DNA from: Lachnospiraceae bacterium
Lineage (GTDB): Bacteria; Bacillota; Clostridia; Lachnospirales; Lachnospiraceae
DNA length: 59,283 nt
Reading direction: 5' to 3'
NCBI GenBank assembly: GCA_022792535.1
Contig: JAAWBG010000050.1
Location: forward strand, 1-59,283
The number at the start of each line of letters is the position of its first letter. The first letter of the stretch is position 1. The notes under the pieces are model-generated. The model made no database searches. It was given only the letters and a program-made list of their open reading frames with translations, and was not told where the DNA came from. Positions 35,331-45,227 of the stretch are shown here, in pieces. The translations under genes were made by a program, and so were the position numbers.

Positions 35331-36239
35331 TTAATAAAAATGCTTTACGCCTTTTGTGGCATCCTCCGCATATACCATCGTACAACTCTTCAACTCTCCT
35401 GCTTCGTTATACAAAAAGGCAATGGCAAGATGAGCCTCCTCTGGTACCACAAAATTGTTTTTCTCTAGCTCCTCGTCAGAAATCGTCACATATTTTCCTT
35501 CTTTTAATTCATATTTTCCGCTTACTTCTGTTCCGTCTTCTAACTTATCTTTGATCTCGTAACTTCCTTCAAAAAGACCGTTTTTTACCTGGAAATCCTG
35601 ATCTGTGTCTACCTTATCCCCTAACACAATCAGTTGATGGCCTTTTCCGTTGGGCGCGTCGCCGCTCCACTGGCCATTGTACACTTCTTTGTAAAGATTT
35701 CCATCTTCTGTATGACTGCTAGCATAGTACCAGATTCCATTTCCTTCCCGTTTTCCCTGATCGTAATCTCCATAATACCACTGATCGCACTCACAGTCCT
35801 TGAATGTATAGAATCCAATTCCCTTTCCGCTGGTTCCGCCGGAAGGCAGATAGATATAACTCCCTGTCTCCTTTGCCAGCTCTGCCAGATCTCTTCCGGC
35901 CTGGCTTTCCTGCAGCTCATCCAACGCCTTAGCGTCGTCTGCCTCAATAGCCTTGATAGCTGCTTCCATGGTCTCATTGTAAGGTTTCATCTCTTCTGCT
36001 TTTTTATTCAGCTCTTCTGCAGCAGCCTGCAGCTCTTTGTCCTTGGGCGTCTGCTCTAAGGCTTTCTCCATAGCTTCCTGCGCTTTCTCGTAATTATTTC
36101 CTTCCACATAAGTGTCTGCTTCTGCCTGGTACTGCTTTGCAGCTTCCTTCTGCTCTTCCGTTGCGCATCCGGTCAGGCAGATCATCGCAAACATCCCAAC
36201 TGTTAACCCTGCTGTTAAAAATTTTGTGTTTTTTTTCAT
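35331..36239 (-). CDS. Lipoprotein with helical repeat and MORN-like repeats
   Basis: 302 residues. A signal peptide ends in the clear lipobox LTGC (Cys near 25). Residues ~30-100 are helical and TPR-like (YVEGNNYEKAQEAMEKALEQ). The C-terminal half has MORN-like motifs: WYYGDYDQGKREGNGIWYYA, EVYNGQWSGDAPNGKGHQ and LFEGSYEIKD. MORN repeats in bacteria are linked to membranes and envelope enzymes, but no reaction is implied. It has its own promoter at 36307-36335 and ends at a shared terminator. Function unknown; surface anchoring is well supported. Confidence 0.85.
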   Translation of the reverse strand: MKKNTKFLTAGLTVGMFAMICLTGCATEEQKEAAKQYQAEADTYVEGNNYEKAQEAMEKALEQTPKDKELQAAAEELNKKAEEMKPYNETMEAAIKAIEADDAKALDELQESQAGRDLAELAKETGSYIYLPSGGTSGKGIGFYTFKDCECDQWYYGDYDQGKREGNGIWYYASSHTEDGNLYKEVYNGQWSGDAPNGKGHQLIVLGDKVDTDQDFQVKNGLFEGSYEIKDKLEDGTEVSGKYELKEGKYVTISDEELEKNNFVVPEEAHLAIAFLYNEAGELKSCTMVYAEDATKGVKHFY

Positions 36240-36306
36240 CTCCTGCCTCCAATTACTCTCATACTTATGACCATGTTATGAAAACCAATTTGATCATATT
36301 ACATAA

Positions 36307-36335
36307 ATGTTACATAATTATTACGCAATTGTCAA
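36307..36335 (-). promoter_or_regulatory. Promoter for the MORN lipoprotein gene
   Basis: On minus a perfect TTGACA (36330-36335), a 17-bp spacer and TAACAT (36307-36312), just downstream of the DUF2225 stop codon. Confidence 0.6.
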
Positions 36336-36341
36336 ATACTT

Positions 36342-37157
36342 TTATCGTTTTAGTCTGCTGACAATATCTTCCTTCAAATCCAACGCCATATCTTTCATAC
36401 GATGGCTAGCTGTGGCTGAGACCAGCACGCCGGACAGGAACCGGGATGCCATCTCATACTTTTCAAAATAGTAGGACATATAGGCAAGCAGATAATCCAT
36501 GGTGCTCTCATCCATGCCGCAGATTGGAAACATTTCCTGAGAAATGGCTTTGTTGAACCCTTCATATGCCTGGAGATAAAAATTCTTTTCTTCTTTCTGG
36601 CAGGCTTCCTTGGCCTTTTTCTCTTCTGGGGTATTTTCTGACATGGTATCTGCTTTTCCCCGCAGCAGCCAGGAAATTTTCAGACAGATATAAGCTTTTT
36701 CGCTTTCCTTCCCCTTTTTCACAACCGTATTTAGAAGGGCCAGTTTATATCGGTCAATGGCATTTTCATAAGAATAAACGGTAGGTTCTGTTCCTGTTTT
36801 CCTATGGTACTGAGCTGAAATATTCTCCCGAATCATCTTTGCCTGGGTAGAGGTCAGTCTGTCAAAATCGCGGCTTAAGGCTGCATAGCCGCATTCCGGA
36901 CAGGCTGTCACATCGTATTTCAGAGTATCAATATACTGAAATCTGGGACGCAGATCCCGGTCTGGCTGCAACCTCCGTACTTTCCCGCTTTTTACCGTTT
37001 TTGTCTTAAATTCATAGTCGCATACTTTACACTGCACTTTTTTCTCTAAGATCAAGGTCTCTTCTGCTGGTATCTCTGCTTTTTTTCCACCCACAACCAC
37101 CTTTGCAGATGTCTCTGATCCCAAACCGGATTTCTCTGTTCCTGAAACTGAATTCAT
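36342..37157 (-). CDS. DUF2225 family protein
   Basis: 271 residues. An N-terminal zinc-ribbon-like region has VQCKVCDYEF and ACPECGYAALSRDFDRLT (two CxxC pairs), followed by FKTKTVKSGKVRRLQPDRDL and a C-terminal helical, TPR-like part. This is the pattern of DUF2225, common in Clostridia and Bacilli and without a proven function. The start at 37157 has AGGAGG 10 nt away. It follows glnS by 30 nt and is probably co-transcribed with it. Confidence 0.85.
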   Translation of the reverse strand: MNSVSGTEKSGLGSETSAKVVVGGKKAEIPAEETLILEKKVQCKVCDYEFKTKTVKSGKVRRLQPDRDLRPRFQYIDTLKYDVTACPECGYAALSRDFDRLTSTQAKMIRENISAQYHRKTGTEPTVYSYENAIDRYKLALLNTVVKKGKESEKAYICLKISWLLRGKADTMSENTPEEKKAKEACQKEEKNFYLQAYEGFNKAISQEMFPICGMDESTMDYLLAYMSYYFEKYEMASRFLSGVLVSATASHRMKDMALDLKEDIVSRLKR

Positions 37158-37187
37158 ATTTCATTTTCCTCCTCTTGTGCGCTGCTG

Positions 37188-38858
37188 TCACTGCGTTGGC
37201 AGCTTATAAGAACTTTTTAAAGATACGATCCGGTTGAATACTAATGCATCCGAGCTGGAATCCTTTGCATCCACACAGAAAAATCCCTGTCTTACAAACT
37301 GATAACTATCATATGGTTTCGCCTCTGTTAAGGCAGGTTCTACATAACATTCCTTCAAAATCGTCAGGGAATCCGGATTCAAATTCAAGGTTCCATCTTC
37401 CTTGTTATACACCCCTTTTTCCTCGTCCACCAGATTCTCATACAACCGGACCTGGCATTTTTTTGCAAAAGGCGCCGGAACCCAGTGAATGGTCCCCTTC
37501 ACTTTCCGTCCAGTAAAACCGCTCCCCACTTTGGTCTCCGGATCATAAGTACAGTGTACCTCCAAAATATTTCCTGCTTCGTCTTTGACGTAACTTTCAC
37601 ATTTTACAAAATATCCATGCATCAGGCGCACTTCATTCCCTGGAAACAACCGGAAATATTTCTTAGGCGGCTCTTCCATAAAGTCTTCCCGTTCAATATA
37701 CAATTCCCGGCAAAAGGGAATCTTGCGGCTTCCCAATGATTCATTTTCCAGATTATTGGCCGCGTCTAAATATTCCACCTGACCTTCTGGATAATTATCA
37801 ATGATTAATTTGATGGGATTCAATACCGCCATCATGCGGGAACGTTTTAATTTCAAATCTTCCCGAATACAGTATTCCAGCATGGCATAATCCACGGAAC
37901 TGTTTGCCTTGGAAACACCGCATAATTCTACAAATTTCTGAATAGATTCCGGCGTAAATCCTCTCCGGCGCAGCGCCGCAATAGACACCAGTCTTGGATC
38001 ATCCCATCCGTCCACAATTCCATCTTCCACCAATTTTTTGATATAGCGTTTTCCAGTTACCACATTGGTCAAATACAATTTGGCAAACTCAATCTGTCTG
38101 GGGGGATTCTCATACTCCAGCTCGCGAACCACCCACTCATATAAGGGTCTGTGATCCTCAAATTCCAAAGTACAGATAGAATGGCTGATTCCCTCAATAG
38201 CATCCTCAATGGGATGAGCAAAATCATACATGGGATAGATACACCATTGATCTCCTGTATTGTGATGGGTCATGTGAGCTAACCTGTAGAGTATAGGGTC
38301 CCGCATATTGATGTTGGGAGAAGCCATGTCAATTCTGGCCCGAAGCACCAATGCTCCGTCTTCGTATTTCCCATTTTTCATATCCTCAAACAATTGAAGA
38401 TTTTCTTCTATCGTTCTTCCTGCATTGGGATCCTCCCGGCCCGGCTCTTTTAAAGTTCCGCGGTACTCCCGAATCTGTTCCGGGTTCAGATCAGAAACAT
38501 ATGCTTTCCCTTTTTTGATTAATTTCACTGCCGCCTCATACATCTGCTCAAAATAATCTGATGCAAAAAAAAGATGGTCTTTCCAGTCTGCTCCCAGCCA
38601 TTTGATATCTTCTTTTATTGACTCCACAAACTCTGTTTTCTCTTTTGTGGGGTTTGTATCATCAAAACGCATATGAAATTTTCCATTGTATTTTTGAGCC
38701 AGACCATAATTCAGCAAAATAGATTTGGCATGTCCAATATGAAGATAGCCATTGGGCTCCGGTGGAAAACGCGTACATACTGCTTCATATTTTCCCTCCT
38801 GCAAATCTTCTTCAATCTCCTGCTCAATAAAATTCCTGGAAACGATTTCATTTTCCAT
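37188..38858 (-). CDS. glnS: Glutaminyl-tRNA synthetase
   Basis: 556 residues. Class I synthetase motifs are [20 protein letters not shown] (HIGH) and the KMSKS-equivalent region [11 protein letters not shown]. The GlnRS-specific catalytic core includes [19 protein letters not shown] and [20 protein letters not shown], and a C-terminal beta-barrel anticodon-binding domain is present. Many Firmicutes lack GlnRS and make Gln-tRNA through GatCAB, so a full glnS is worth noting; it is known in part of the Clostridia. No T-box leader is visible upstream. AGGAGG precedes the start. Confidence 0.95.
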   Translation of the reverse strand: MENEIVSRNFIEQEIEEDLQEGKYEAVCTRFPPEPNGYLHIGHAKSILLNYGLAQKYNGKFHMRFDDTNPTKEKTEFVESIKEDIKWLGADWKDHLFFASDYFEQMYEAAVKLIKKGKAYVSDLNPEQIREYRGTLKEPGREDPNAGRTIEENLQLFEDMKNGKYEDGALVLRARIDMASPNINMRDPILYRLAHMTHHNTGDQWCIYPMYDFAHPIEDAIEGISHSICTLEFEDHRPLYEWVVRELEYENPPRQIEFAKLYLTNVVTGKRYIKKLVEDGIVDGWDDPRLVSIAALRRRGFTPESIQKFVELCGVSKANSSVDYAMLEYCIREDLKLKRSRMMAVLNPIKLIIDNYPEGQVEYLDAANNLENESLGSRKIPFCRELYIEREDFMEEPPKKYFRLFPGNEVRLMHGYFVKCESYVKDEAGNILEVHCTYDPETKVGSGFTGRKVKGTIHWVPAPFAKKCQVRLYENLVDEEKGVYNKEDGTLNLNPDSLTILKECYVEPALTEAKPYDSYQFVRQGFFCVDAKDSSSDALVFNRIVSLKSSYKLPTQ

Positions 38859-38934
38859 CTGTGTTCCTCCTGAGTTCTGTTCTTAATTTCTGTGGGCAAT
38901 CTTTGCACCGTATATGTTCTACATGCGCACTTAT

Positions 38935-38991
38935 AATCTTAGGGTGTCAAAAGCATCTATGTGCTGCAAATTCTTTTGACACCCTAAGATT
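38935..38991. repeat. Inverted repeat with 19-bp perfect arms
   Basis: The arm at 38935-38953 is the exact reverse complement of 38973-38991, with a 19-nt loop. Each arm carries the 15-mer TTAGGGTGTCAAAAG or its complement. The same 15-mer recurs at 47170-47184, about 8 kb away. It lies upstream of glnS, and no T run follows on either side. Confidence 0.8.
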
Positions 38992-39112
38992 GTGATATGC
39001 GGCGTTTTTACAAACCGCCCGATTCATGTATTTGGTAACCATTATAAATTCTTATCCTTCGTTTGTCAATGGACACCTTTTCTTGAATTCCAGCATTTCT
39101 CTATCCTTATCT

Positions 39113-39246
39113 CAATGTCAAAAGGTCTTGCTGCCAAAGGCAGCATAGACATCTTGCACATAAAAATATTTGGAAAACTAGTTTTCCATGACGTTTTTAT
39201 GTGCAAAGCGTTCACATCGCGTTGCGATGTGAACCTTTTGGCATTG
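39113..39246. repeat. Intergenic element able to fold as a four-way junction
   Basis: An outer stem joins 39113-39125 to 39234-39246 (13 bp, one G-T wobble). Inside lie three hairpins: 39130-39144 (6-bp stem GCTGCC/GGCAGC), 39154-39206 (13-bp stem, with a 16-nt palindrome GGAAAACTAGTTTTCC at 39172-39187) and 39210-39234 (11-bp stem, loop GTT). No open reading frame is convincing. The small hairpin ATTGCA-AAA-TGCAAT (39251-39265) follows. Together with 38935-38991 it fills most of the 426-bp gap between glnS and the rhomboid-like gene. Confidence 0.65.
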
Positions 39247-39284
39247 TGAAATTGCAAAATGCAATCATTCAAAACATTTTTTCC

Positions 39285-40124
39285 TCAACTGCGCTTGATA
39301 TGCTGATGGGTGAACAGATGATCCTGACAATATTCATAATTTCCTTCGCACTTAGAACAGAACCGAAATTCCAGATCTGCTCCGTCCCGTTCTGTTCTGC
39401 CGCAGATCGCGCATTTATGTCTGGTAATATTCTCCGACTGGCGCATCTGCTGACGGTAAACCTGCTTCCTGTGTATCTCCTTTGGGGACACCCTTTTATA
39501 ATTCCTGGTGCTGAAAAAGAAGATCAGAAAATTCATCAGAGAGGCAAGGATTGCTGTTCGTCCTGCTGCATTGGACACAAAGAACATAAAAAGCATCCAG
39601 ACTGCGTCCACAATTCCCATCCATTTGGCTTTGATGGGAAGGATAAAGTACAGGCGGAATTCCACATTGGGATAGATCACTGCAAAAGCCATAAACAGCG
39701 ACATGGTAATATACTCTGTACTGAAATAATACCCAATCCCCCGGACTGCAATTCCATTGACGATACGGTAATAACCATACAGCACAAAAGAGGCTAAAAT
39801 AGAGCACAGGATCCCGCCGATCAGATATACATTATAGCGAAAAGTTCCGATGGCCTGTTCAATGGAGATTCCGATAAAGTAATAACAGGATAGAAAAAAG
39901 ATCAGAAACAAGATGTTAACCGGCGGCGGTATCAAGATCCAGGAAATAATCCGCCATACCTGTCCTGTCAGAATCAATCCTGGTTCCAATGTAAGCATTC
40001 TCTGTACTTCCGGCATAGTATACTGAATGATAAATCCTAAAATCCAGGCTCCGATCAGCCAGAAAGTTAGATTTGGAATCGCATACTTTCCAAATTTCCG
40101 TTCCATTTTATTTAGAAAATCCAT
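39285..40124 (-). CDS. Rhomboid-like membrane protein with C-terminal zinc-ribbon-like tail
   Basis: 279 residues from the ATG at 40122-40124, with GGAGGAGG; the longer start at 40145 is rejected. About six hydrophobic helices span residues 14-215, starting NLTFWLIGAWILGFIIQY, with LTGQVWRIISWILIPP as in rhomboid-fold proteins. The GxSG catalytic serine motif is not visible; GIGYYFSTEY stands in the corresponding region, so protease activity is unlikely. The cytoplasmic tail carries CAICGRTERDG and FCSKCEGNYEYCQDH, a cysteine/histidine set that could hold zinc. Function unknown; the pairing of an inactive rhomboid fold with a metal-binding tail is the notable point. Confidence 0.75.
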   Translation of the reverse strand: MDFLNKMERKFGKYAIPNLTFWLIGAWILGFIIQYTMPEVQRMLTLEPGLILTGQVWRIISWILIPPPVNILFLIFFLSCYYFIGISIEQAIGTFRYNVYLIGGILCSILASFVLYGYYRIVNGIAVRGIGYYFSTEYITMSLFMAFAVIYPNVEFRLYFILPIKAKWMGIVDAVWMLFMFFVSNAAGRTAILASLMNFLIFFFSTRNYKRVSPKEIHRKQVYRQQMRQSENITRHKCAICGRTERDGADLEFRFCSKCEGNYEYCQDHLFTHQHIKRS

Positions 40125-40219
40125 AATATCCTCCTCCACAGACAAACAGCTTCTAGGTATTCATTATAGATTTTCATGATAGGTTTGTCAACGAAAGGGA
40201 CCATTCTTTCATAAAAAGT

Positions 40220-40573
40220 TTATATTTCCTCTTCCATTCTGTCCCTATCTTCCGGCTCCTCCATCTCCCGCCCCATTTCCTCCTCAAAGGATTCTGGCAT
40301 TTCTCCTACTGGTATTTCCTCTTCCATCATCCGTCCCTGAATCAGGTTTTCCTGATTTCTAGGCTGGATACTGATGGGAATACAGAGTTCATCTCCAATC
40401 TGCAAGTTGTATACGTTTACAAAGGGGTTGGCAAACATTAATTGTCCCACACTGACATGGTACCGCTTTCCCAATTGATATAAGGTGTCTCCCTTCTCAA
40501 TTACATGTACCATTCCCCGGCAGGGGCCTTCGTTGTATATCGGACCTATGGGAATCGGTATAACTTTAGCCAT
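40220..40573 (-). CDS. LysM-domain protein with acidic tail
   Basis: 117 residues. One LysM domain occupies about residues 22-68: MVHVIEKGDTLYQLGKRYHV, then SVGQLMFANPFVNVYNLQIG and DELCIPI. A C-terminal tail of about 45 residues is dominated by E, M and R. There is no signal peptide or membrane segment, so export is not evident; similar short LysM proteins in spore-formers can belong to spores. The SD is GGAGG. Function is uncertain. Confidence 0.8.
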   Translation of the reverse strand: MAKVIPIPIGPIYNEGPCRGMVHVIEKGDTLYQLGKRYHVSVGQLMFANPFVNVYNLQIGDELCIPISIQPRNQENLIQGRMMEEEIPVGEMPESFEEEMGREMEEPEDRDRMEEEI

Positions 40574-40738
40574 AAATCTATTCCTCCATACTTCTCATAT
40601 TCTCTTTCTCTTATTATATTCCAGATCAATGAATCTGTTCTATCTTATCATTTCCGGCATATATTGGACAAAGTAAAATAGAATGGAATCCAAAATAAAC
40701 TGAAATTCTAAACATTCTATTAAAATAAAAAAAATCAA

Positions 40739-40767
40739 TTGTTTTTTGTAATTTCCTGTCGTATAAT
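40739..40767 (+). promoter_or_regulatory. Promoter for the activator-like gene
   Basis: TTGTTT (40739-40744), a 17-bp spacer and a perfect TATAAT (40762-40767), about 90 nt before the start at 40859. The rest of the 40574-40858 gap shows nothing else clear. Confidence 0.6.
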
Positions 40768-40858
40768 AAGCGGTGTTTGATTTCAGAACACGTATATATA
40801 AATAAGAAGAAACAGTAAAATTTTACCATCCTTTTATTTTTTAATTGGAGGAATTTAT

Positions 40859-43800
40859 ATGAAACAATATACTTTACACAAATTGGGCATCGACATCGGC
40901 TCAACTACCGTAAAAATTACGATATTAAATGATAAGAATGAGCTTCTATTTGCAGATTATCAACGACATTTTGCAAATATTCGAGAAACCCTTTCTGATC
41001 TGCTGGCAAGAGCTCAAGATGAACTGGGAAATATTCTGCTCTCTCCTATGATCACTGGTTCCGGCGGATTGACTCTGGCAAAGCATCTGGACATTCCTTT
41101 TGTCCAGGAAGTAATCGCTGTGTCTTCTGCACTGCAGAACCACGCGCCCCAGACAGACGTCGCCATAGAACTTGGAGGAGAAGATGCAAAAATCATATAC
41201 TTTGAAGGTGGAAATGTAGAGCAGCGAATGAACGGTATCTGTGCCGGAGGCACCGGGTCTTTTATCGACCAGATGGCCTCCCTGCTTCAGACAGACGCCA
41301 CCGGGCTGAATGCCTATGCCAAAAGTTACAAGGCAATCTATCCCATTGCCGCCCGCTGCGGAGTATTTGCCAAATCTGATATCCAGCCCTTGATCAACGA
41401 AGGCGCTTCCAAGGAAGATCTGTCTGCCTCTATTTTTCAGGCTGTGGTCAACCAGACCATTTCTGGTCTTGCCTGCGGAAAACCCATTCGAGGCCATGTA
41501 GCTTTTCTGGGCGGCCCCCTTCATTTTCTGCCAGAGTTAAAGGCCGCCTTTATCCGCACCTTGAATCTGGACGAAGAACATATCGTTGCACCTGACCACT
41601 CTCATCTGTTTGCAGCCATGGGCTCTGCCCTCAATTGCAAAGAGGAAGTAACCGTAGAGCTGACAGAGATTTTGCAGAAGCTCTCTTCTGAAATCCACAT
41701 GGAATTCGAAGTGGAGCGGATGGAACCCTTATTTCCCTCCCAGGAAGATTATCAGAGATTCCAAAAACGTCATGAAAAGCATCAGGTTATGACTGGAGAC
41801 TTATCCACCTATCAGGGAAATTGTTACCTGGGGATCGACGCCGGCTCCACCACCACCAAAGTAGCTCTGGTGGGAGAAGACGGTTCTCTGCTGTACTCTT
41901 TTTACAGCAGCAATAATGGGAACCCTCTTGCCACCGCCACTTCCGCTATTCAGGAGATCTATTCCCTGCTGCCCAAAAAGGCTGTGATCGTCCACTCCTG
42001 CTCCACCGGTTATGGAGAGGCTTTGTTAAAGTCTGCTTTTATGCTGGATGAAGGGGAAGTGGAAACTGTGGCCCACTACTACGCAGCCGCATTCTTCAAT
42101 CCAGAGGTGGACTGCATCCTAGACATCGGCGGACAGGATATGAAATGTATCAAGATAAAAAACCAGACCGTAGACAGCGTACAGTTAAATGAAGCCTGCT
42201 CTTCCGGCTGCGGTTCTTTTATTGAGACTTTTGCAAAATCTCTGAATTATGAAGTGGAAGACTTTGCACAGGCCGCTTTGTTTGCCAAACATCCCATTGA
42301 CCTTGGCACACGCTGTACTGTATTTATGAATTCCAAAGTAAAACAAGCCCAGAAAGAGGGAGCGGAGGTCTCTGACATTTCTGCCGGGCTTGCTTATTCT
42401 GTTATCAAAAATGCTTTGTTTAAAGTGATCAAGGTGTCCGATGCCAAAGACCTGGGGAAACATATTGTGGTACAAGGAGGAACTTTCTACAATGACGCTG
42501 TGCTGCGCAGTTTCGAAAAAATTTCCGGCTGCGAGGCAGTCCGCCCAGATATTGCCGGAATTATGGGAGCTTTCGGCGCAGCTTTGATCGCCAGGGAACG
42601 TTATGAAGACCATCCTCACACTACCATGCTCTCTTTAGAAGAGATTGAAAACCTTCAGGTTGACACCAAACTGACCAGATGCCAGGGATGCACCAACCAT
42701 TGTCTGCTGACTATCAACCGTTTCTCCAAAAACCGTCAGTTCATCACTGGAAACCGCTGTGAAAAAGGTCTCGGCAAAGAAAAGAACACGAAGCAGATTC
42801 CCAACCTTTTTGACTATAAAAACACCCGTATCTTTGACTATGAGCCCCTTTCTGAGACAGAGGCTGTCCGGGGAACAGTAGGAATCCCCAGGGTTCTCAA
42901 TATGTACGAAAATTATCCCTTCTGGGCGGTCTTTTTTAAGGCGTTAAAGTTCCGTACTATGCTCTCCCCTCAGTCCACCCGGAAGATCTATGAACTGGGT
43001 ATTGAATCCATCCCCAGCGAGTCAGAATGTTATCCGGCCAAACTGGCCCATGGCCATATTTCCTGGCTGATCCAAAACCAGGCTGATTTTATCTTCTATC
43101 CCTGCATTCCCTATGAGCGCAACGAATTTCCGGATTCCAACAACCACTATAATTGCCCTATCGTTACCTCCTATGCAGAAAATATCAAGAACAATGTGGA
43201 TGAGATTACCTCTGGTGCGGTACAGTTTCTCAATCCTTTTCTCTCTTTTGCCTCCAAAGAAGCTCTGACCCAGCAGCTGACACTTGTATTTCAGAAAGAA
43301 TTTTCAATTGAACCATGGGAAATTCAAGCTGCTGCTGACGCTGGGTGGGAAGAACTTGCCCGTATGCGGGAAGAGATCCGCCGTAAAGGAGAAGAAACCT
43401 TAGCTTATATGGAAGAACAGGGACTTCGAGGCATTGTCCTTGCGGGACGCCCCTACCACATTGACCCGGAGATCCATCACGGAATTCCGGAACTGATCAA
43501 TTCCTATGGCATCGCCGTTCTCACAGAAGATTCCATCTCTCATCTGCAAAAGGTGGAACGTCCATTGATCGTTATGGATCAGTGGATGTACCATTCCAGA
43601 TTATATGCAGCGGCAAATTTTGTAAAAACCCGGAAAGACCTGGATCTGATTCAGCTGAACTCTTTTGGATGTGGATTGGACGCTGTAACCACAGATCAGG
43701 TGAATGACATTCTGACAAAATCCGGAAAAATCTACACCTGCCTGAAAATTGACGAGGTAAACAACCTGGGAGCCGCCCGCATCCGCATCCGCTCTCTTCT

Positions 43801-45130
43801 CTCTGCCCTGCGGGTGAAAGAGAAACAGAACGTATGCCCAAAGATCCTTCCTTCCAATTACAGACGCGTGGTATTTACTGAGGAAATGCGCAAAAGCTAC
43901 ACCATCCTCTGTCCTCAGATGTCGCCCATCCATTTTGAATTGCTTCAGCCAGCTTTTCAAGCTTCCGGCTACCATATGGTGGTTCTGGACAATGATGGAA
44001 AAACAGCTGTGGATACCGGACTAAAATACGTGAATAACGATGCCTGCTATCCTTCTCTGATGGTGGTGGGACAGATTATGGACGCCATTTTGTCTGGAAA
44101 ATATGATCTGACAAAAACAGCTGTGATTGTCTCTCAGACAGGAGGAGGCTGCAGAGCTTCTAATTATATCGGCTTCATCCGCCGGGCTTTGGAAAAAGCA
44201 GGCTATCCAGATATCCCTGTTATCTCCATCAATTTAAGCGGCTTAGAAGCGAATCCTGGATTTAAGCTCACCCTGCCATTACTCCAGAAAGGTCTGTATG
44301 CGCTGATTTTCGGCGATATTTTCATGCGCTGTCTCTATCATACCAGACCTTACGAAAAAGTTCCCGGCGCCGCCAACGCTCTTCACGAGCAATGGAAGAA
44401 ACGATGCATCGACCTTGTCTCTTCCCCTAAAAGATGTTCTCATAGAAAGTTCAAGAAATACTGCCGGGAGATCATCCGGGATTTTGACAATCTTCCTGTC
44501 ACAGAAGAACGAAAGCCTAAAGTAGGTATTGTGGGTGAGATCCTGGTAAAATTTCTGCCTGCCGCCAACAATTACCTGGTGGAACTTCTGGAGGCAGAAG
44601 GGGCAGAAGCCGTGGTCCCCGACCTGACTGACTTTCTGCTTTACTGCTTTTACAATCAAAACTTCCTTGTCAAACACTTAGGCTCCAAAAAGTCTTCCGC
44701 CCGAAATGCCAACCTAGGTATCTGGTTTTTAGAATGGCTGAGAAGCGCTGCACGAAAGGAATTTGAAAAAAGCCGCCATTTTGATCCCCCTGCCCAGATC
44801 GAGACACTGGCAAAGTATGCTTCCCCCATTGTCTCCATGGGAAATCAAACAGGGGAAGGCTGGTTTCTGACAGGAGAAATGTTAGAGCTGATCCATTCCG
44901 GCACCAACAATATCGTATGCACCCAGCCCTTTGGCTGTCTGCCCAACCATGTAGTGGGAAAAGGCGTAATCAAAGAAATCCGCCATCGCTATCCTCTTTC
45001 CAATATTGTGGCGATTGATTACGATCCAGGAGCCTCTGAAGTCAACCAGCTCAACCGGATTAAACTGATGTTATCCACAGCCCAGAAAAATCTTCAGAAA
45101 GAACAGAATTCAAAAAAAGAAAGCTCTTAA
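40859..45130 (+). CDS. Giant 2-hydroxyacyl-CoA dehydratase activator-like protein
   Basis: 1423 residues. Two BcrA/BadF-type ATPase domains lie in tandem: the first begins [14 protein letters not shown] and has [15 protein letters not shown]; the second, from about 322, begins [15 protein letters not shown] and has [15 protein letters not shown]. In activators such as HgdC the Cys in these motifs hold a bridging [4Fe-4S] cluster and ATP drives electron transfer. A DUF2229-like region follows with [15 protein letters not shown] and [10 protein letters not shown], then [13 protein letters not shown]-like sequence (here [13 protein letters not shown]) and a C-terminal region with [20 protein letters not shown] resembling dehydratase subunits. 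Such four-part proteins are frequent in gut Clostridia; the true substrate is not established. SD GGAGG, own promoter. Confidence 0.88.
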   Translation: MKQYTLHKLGIDIGSTTVKITILNDKNELLFADYQRHFANIRETLSDLLARAQDELGNILLSPMITGSGGLTLAKHLDIPFVQEVIAVSSALQNHAPQTDVAIELGGEDAKIIYFEGGNVEQRMNGICAGGTGSFIDQMASLLQTDATGLNAYAKSYKAIYPIAARCGVFAKSDIQPLINEGASKEDLSASIFQAVVNQTISGLACGKPIRGHVAFLGGPLHFLPELKAAFIRTLNLDEEHIVAPDHSHLFAAMGSALNCKEEVTVELTEILQKLSSEIHMEFEVERMEPLFPSQEDYQRFQKRHEKHQVMTGDLSTYQGNCYLGIDAGSTTTKVALVGEDGSLLYSFYSSNNGNPLATATSAIQEIYSLLPKKAVIVHSCSTGYGEALLKSAFMLDEGEVETVAHYYAAAFFNPEVDCILDIGGQDMKCIKIKNQTVDSVQLNEACSSGCGSFIETFAKSLNYEVEDFAQAALFAKHPIDLGTRCTVFMNSKVKQAQKEGAEVSDISAGLAYSVIKNALFKVIKVSDAKDLGKHIVVQGGTFYNDAVLRSFEKISGCEAVRPDIAGIMGAFGAALIARERYEDHPHTTMLSLEEIENLQVDTKLTRCQGCTNHCLLTINRFSKNRQFITGNRCEKGLGKEKNTKQIPNLFDYKNTRIFDYEPLSETEAVRGTVGIPRVLNMYENYPFWAVFFKALKFRTMLSPQSTRKIYELGIESIPSESECYPAKLAHGHISWLIQNQADFIFYPCIPYERNEFPDSNNHYNCPIVTSYAENIKNNVDEITSGAVQFLNPFLSFASKEALTQQLTLVFQKEFSIEPWEIQAAADAGWEELARMREEIRRKGEETLAYMEEQGLRGIVLAGRPYHIDPEIHHGIPELINSYGIAVLTEDSISHLQKVERPLIVMDQWMYHSRLYAAANFVKTRKDLDLIQLNSFGCGLDAVTTDQVNDILTKSGKIYTCLKIDEVNNLGAARIRIRSLLSALRVKEKQNVCPKILPSNYRRVVFTEEMRKSYTILCPQMSPIHFELLQPAFQASGYHMVVLDNDGKTAVDTGLKYVNNDACYPSLMVVGQIMDAILSGKYDLTKTAVIVSQTGGGCRASNYIGFIRRALEKAGYPDIPVISINLSGLEANPGFKLTLPLLQKGLYALIFGDIFMRCLYHTRPYEKVPGAANALHEQWKKRCIDLVSSPKRCSHRKFKKYCREIIRDFDNLPVTEERKPKVGIVGEILVKFLPAANNYLVELLEAEGAEAVVPDLTDFLLYCFYNQNFLVKHLGSKKSSARNANLGIWFLEWLRSAARKEFEKSRHFDPPAQIETLAKYASPIVSMGNQTGEGWFLTGEMLELIHSGTNNIVCTQPFGCLPNHVVGKGVIKEIRHRYPLSNIVAIDYDPGASEVNQLNRIKLMLSTAQKNLQKEQNSKKESS

Positions 45131-45227
45131 ATTTTATATTGTGATTGAAGTCATCCTCCTTCTTGTATCGTTATAGAGAGTAAGCAGATATTACACAGCT
45201 CATACATACATCGAAGGAGGAATTTTT

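Noticed and set aside
38973-38987. TTGACA inside the inverted repeat as a -35 box
   Set aside because: No -10 box at a proper distance follows in either orientation.
39113-39246. CRISPR repeat or array
   Set aside because: There are no regularly spaced direct repeats or spacers and no cas genes; the signals are inverted, not direct, repeats.
38859-39284. T-box leader for glnS
   Set aside because: No T-box sequence (GGGTGG-type with an accompanying antiterminator) is present; the hairpins here are symmetric inverted repeats.
39201-39797. 198-residue open frame on plus opposite the rhomboid-like gene
   Set aside because: It is antisense to a gene with clear membrane-protein features and SD, and begins inside the four-way junction element.
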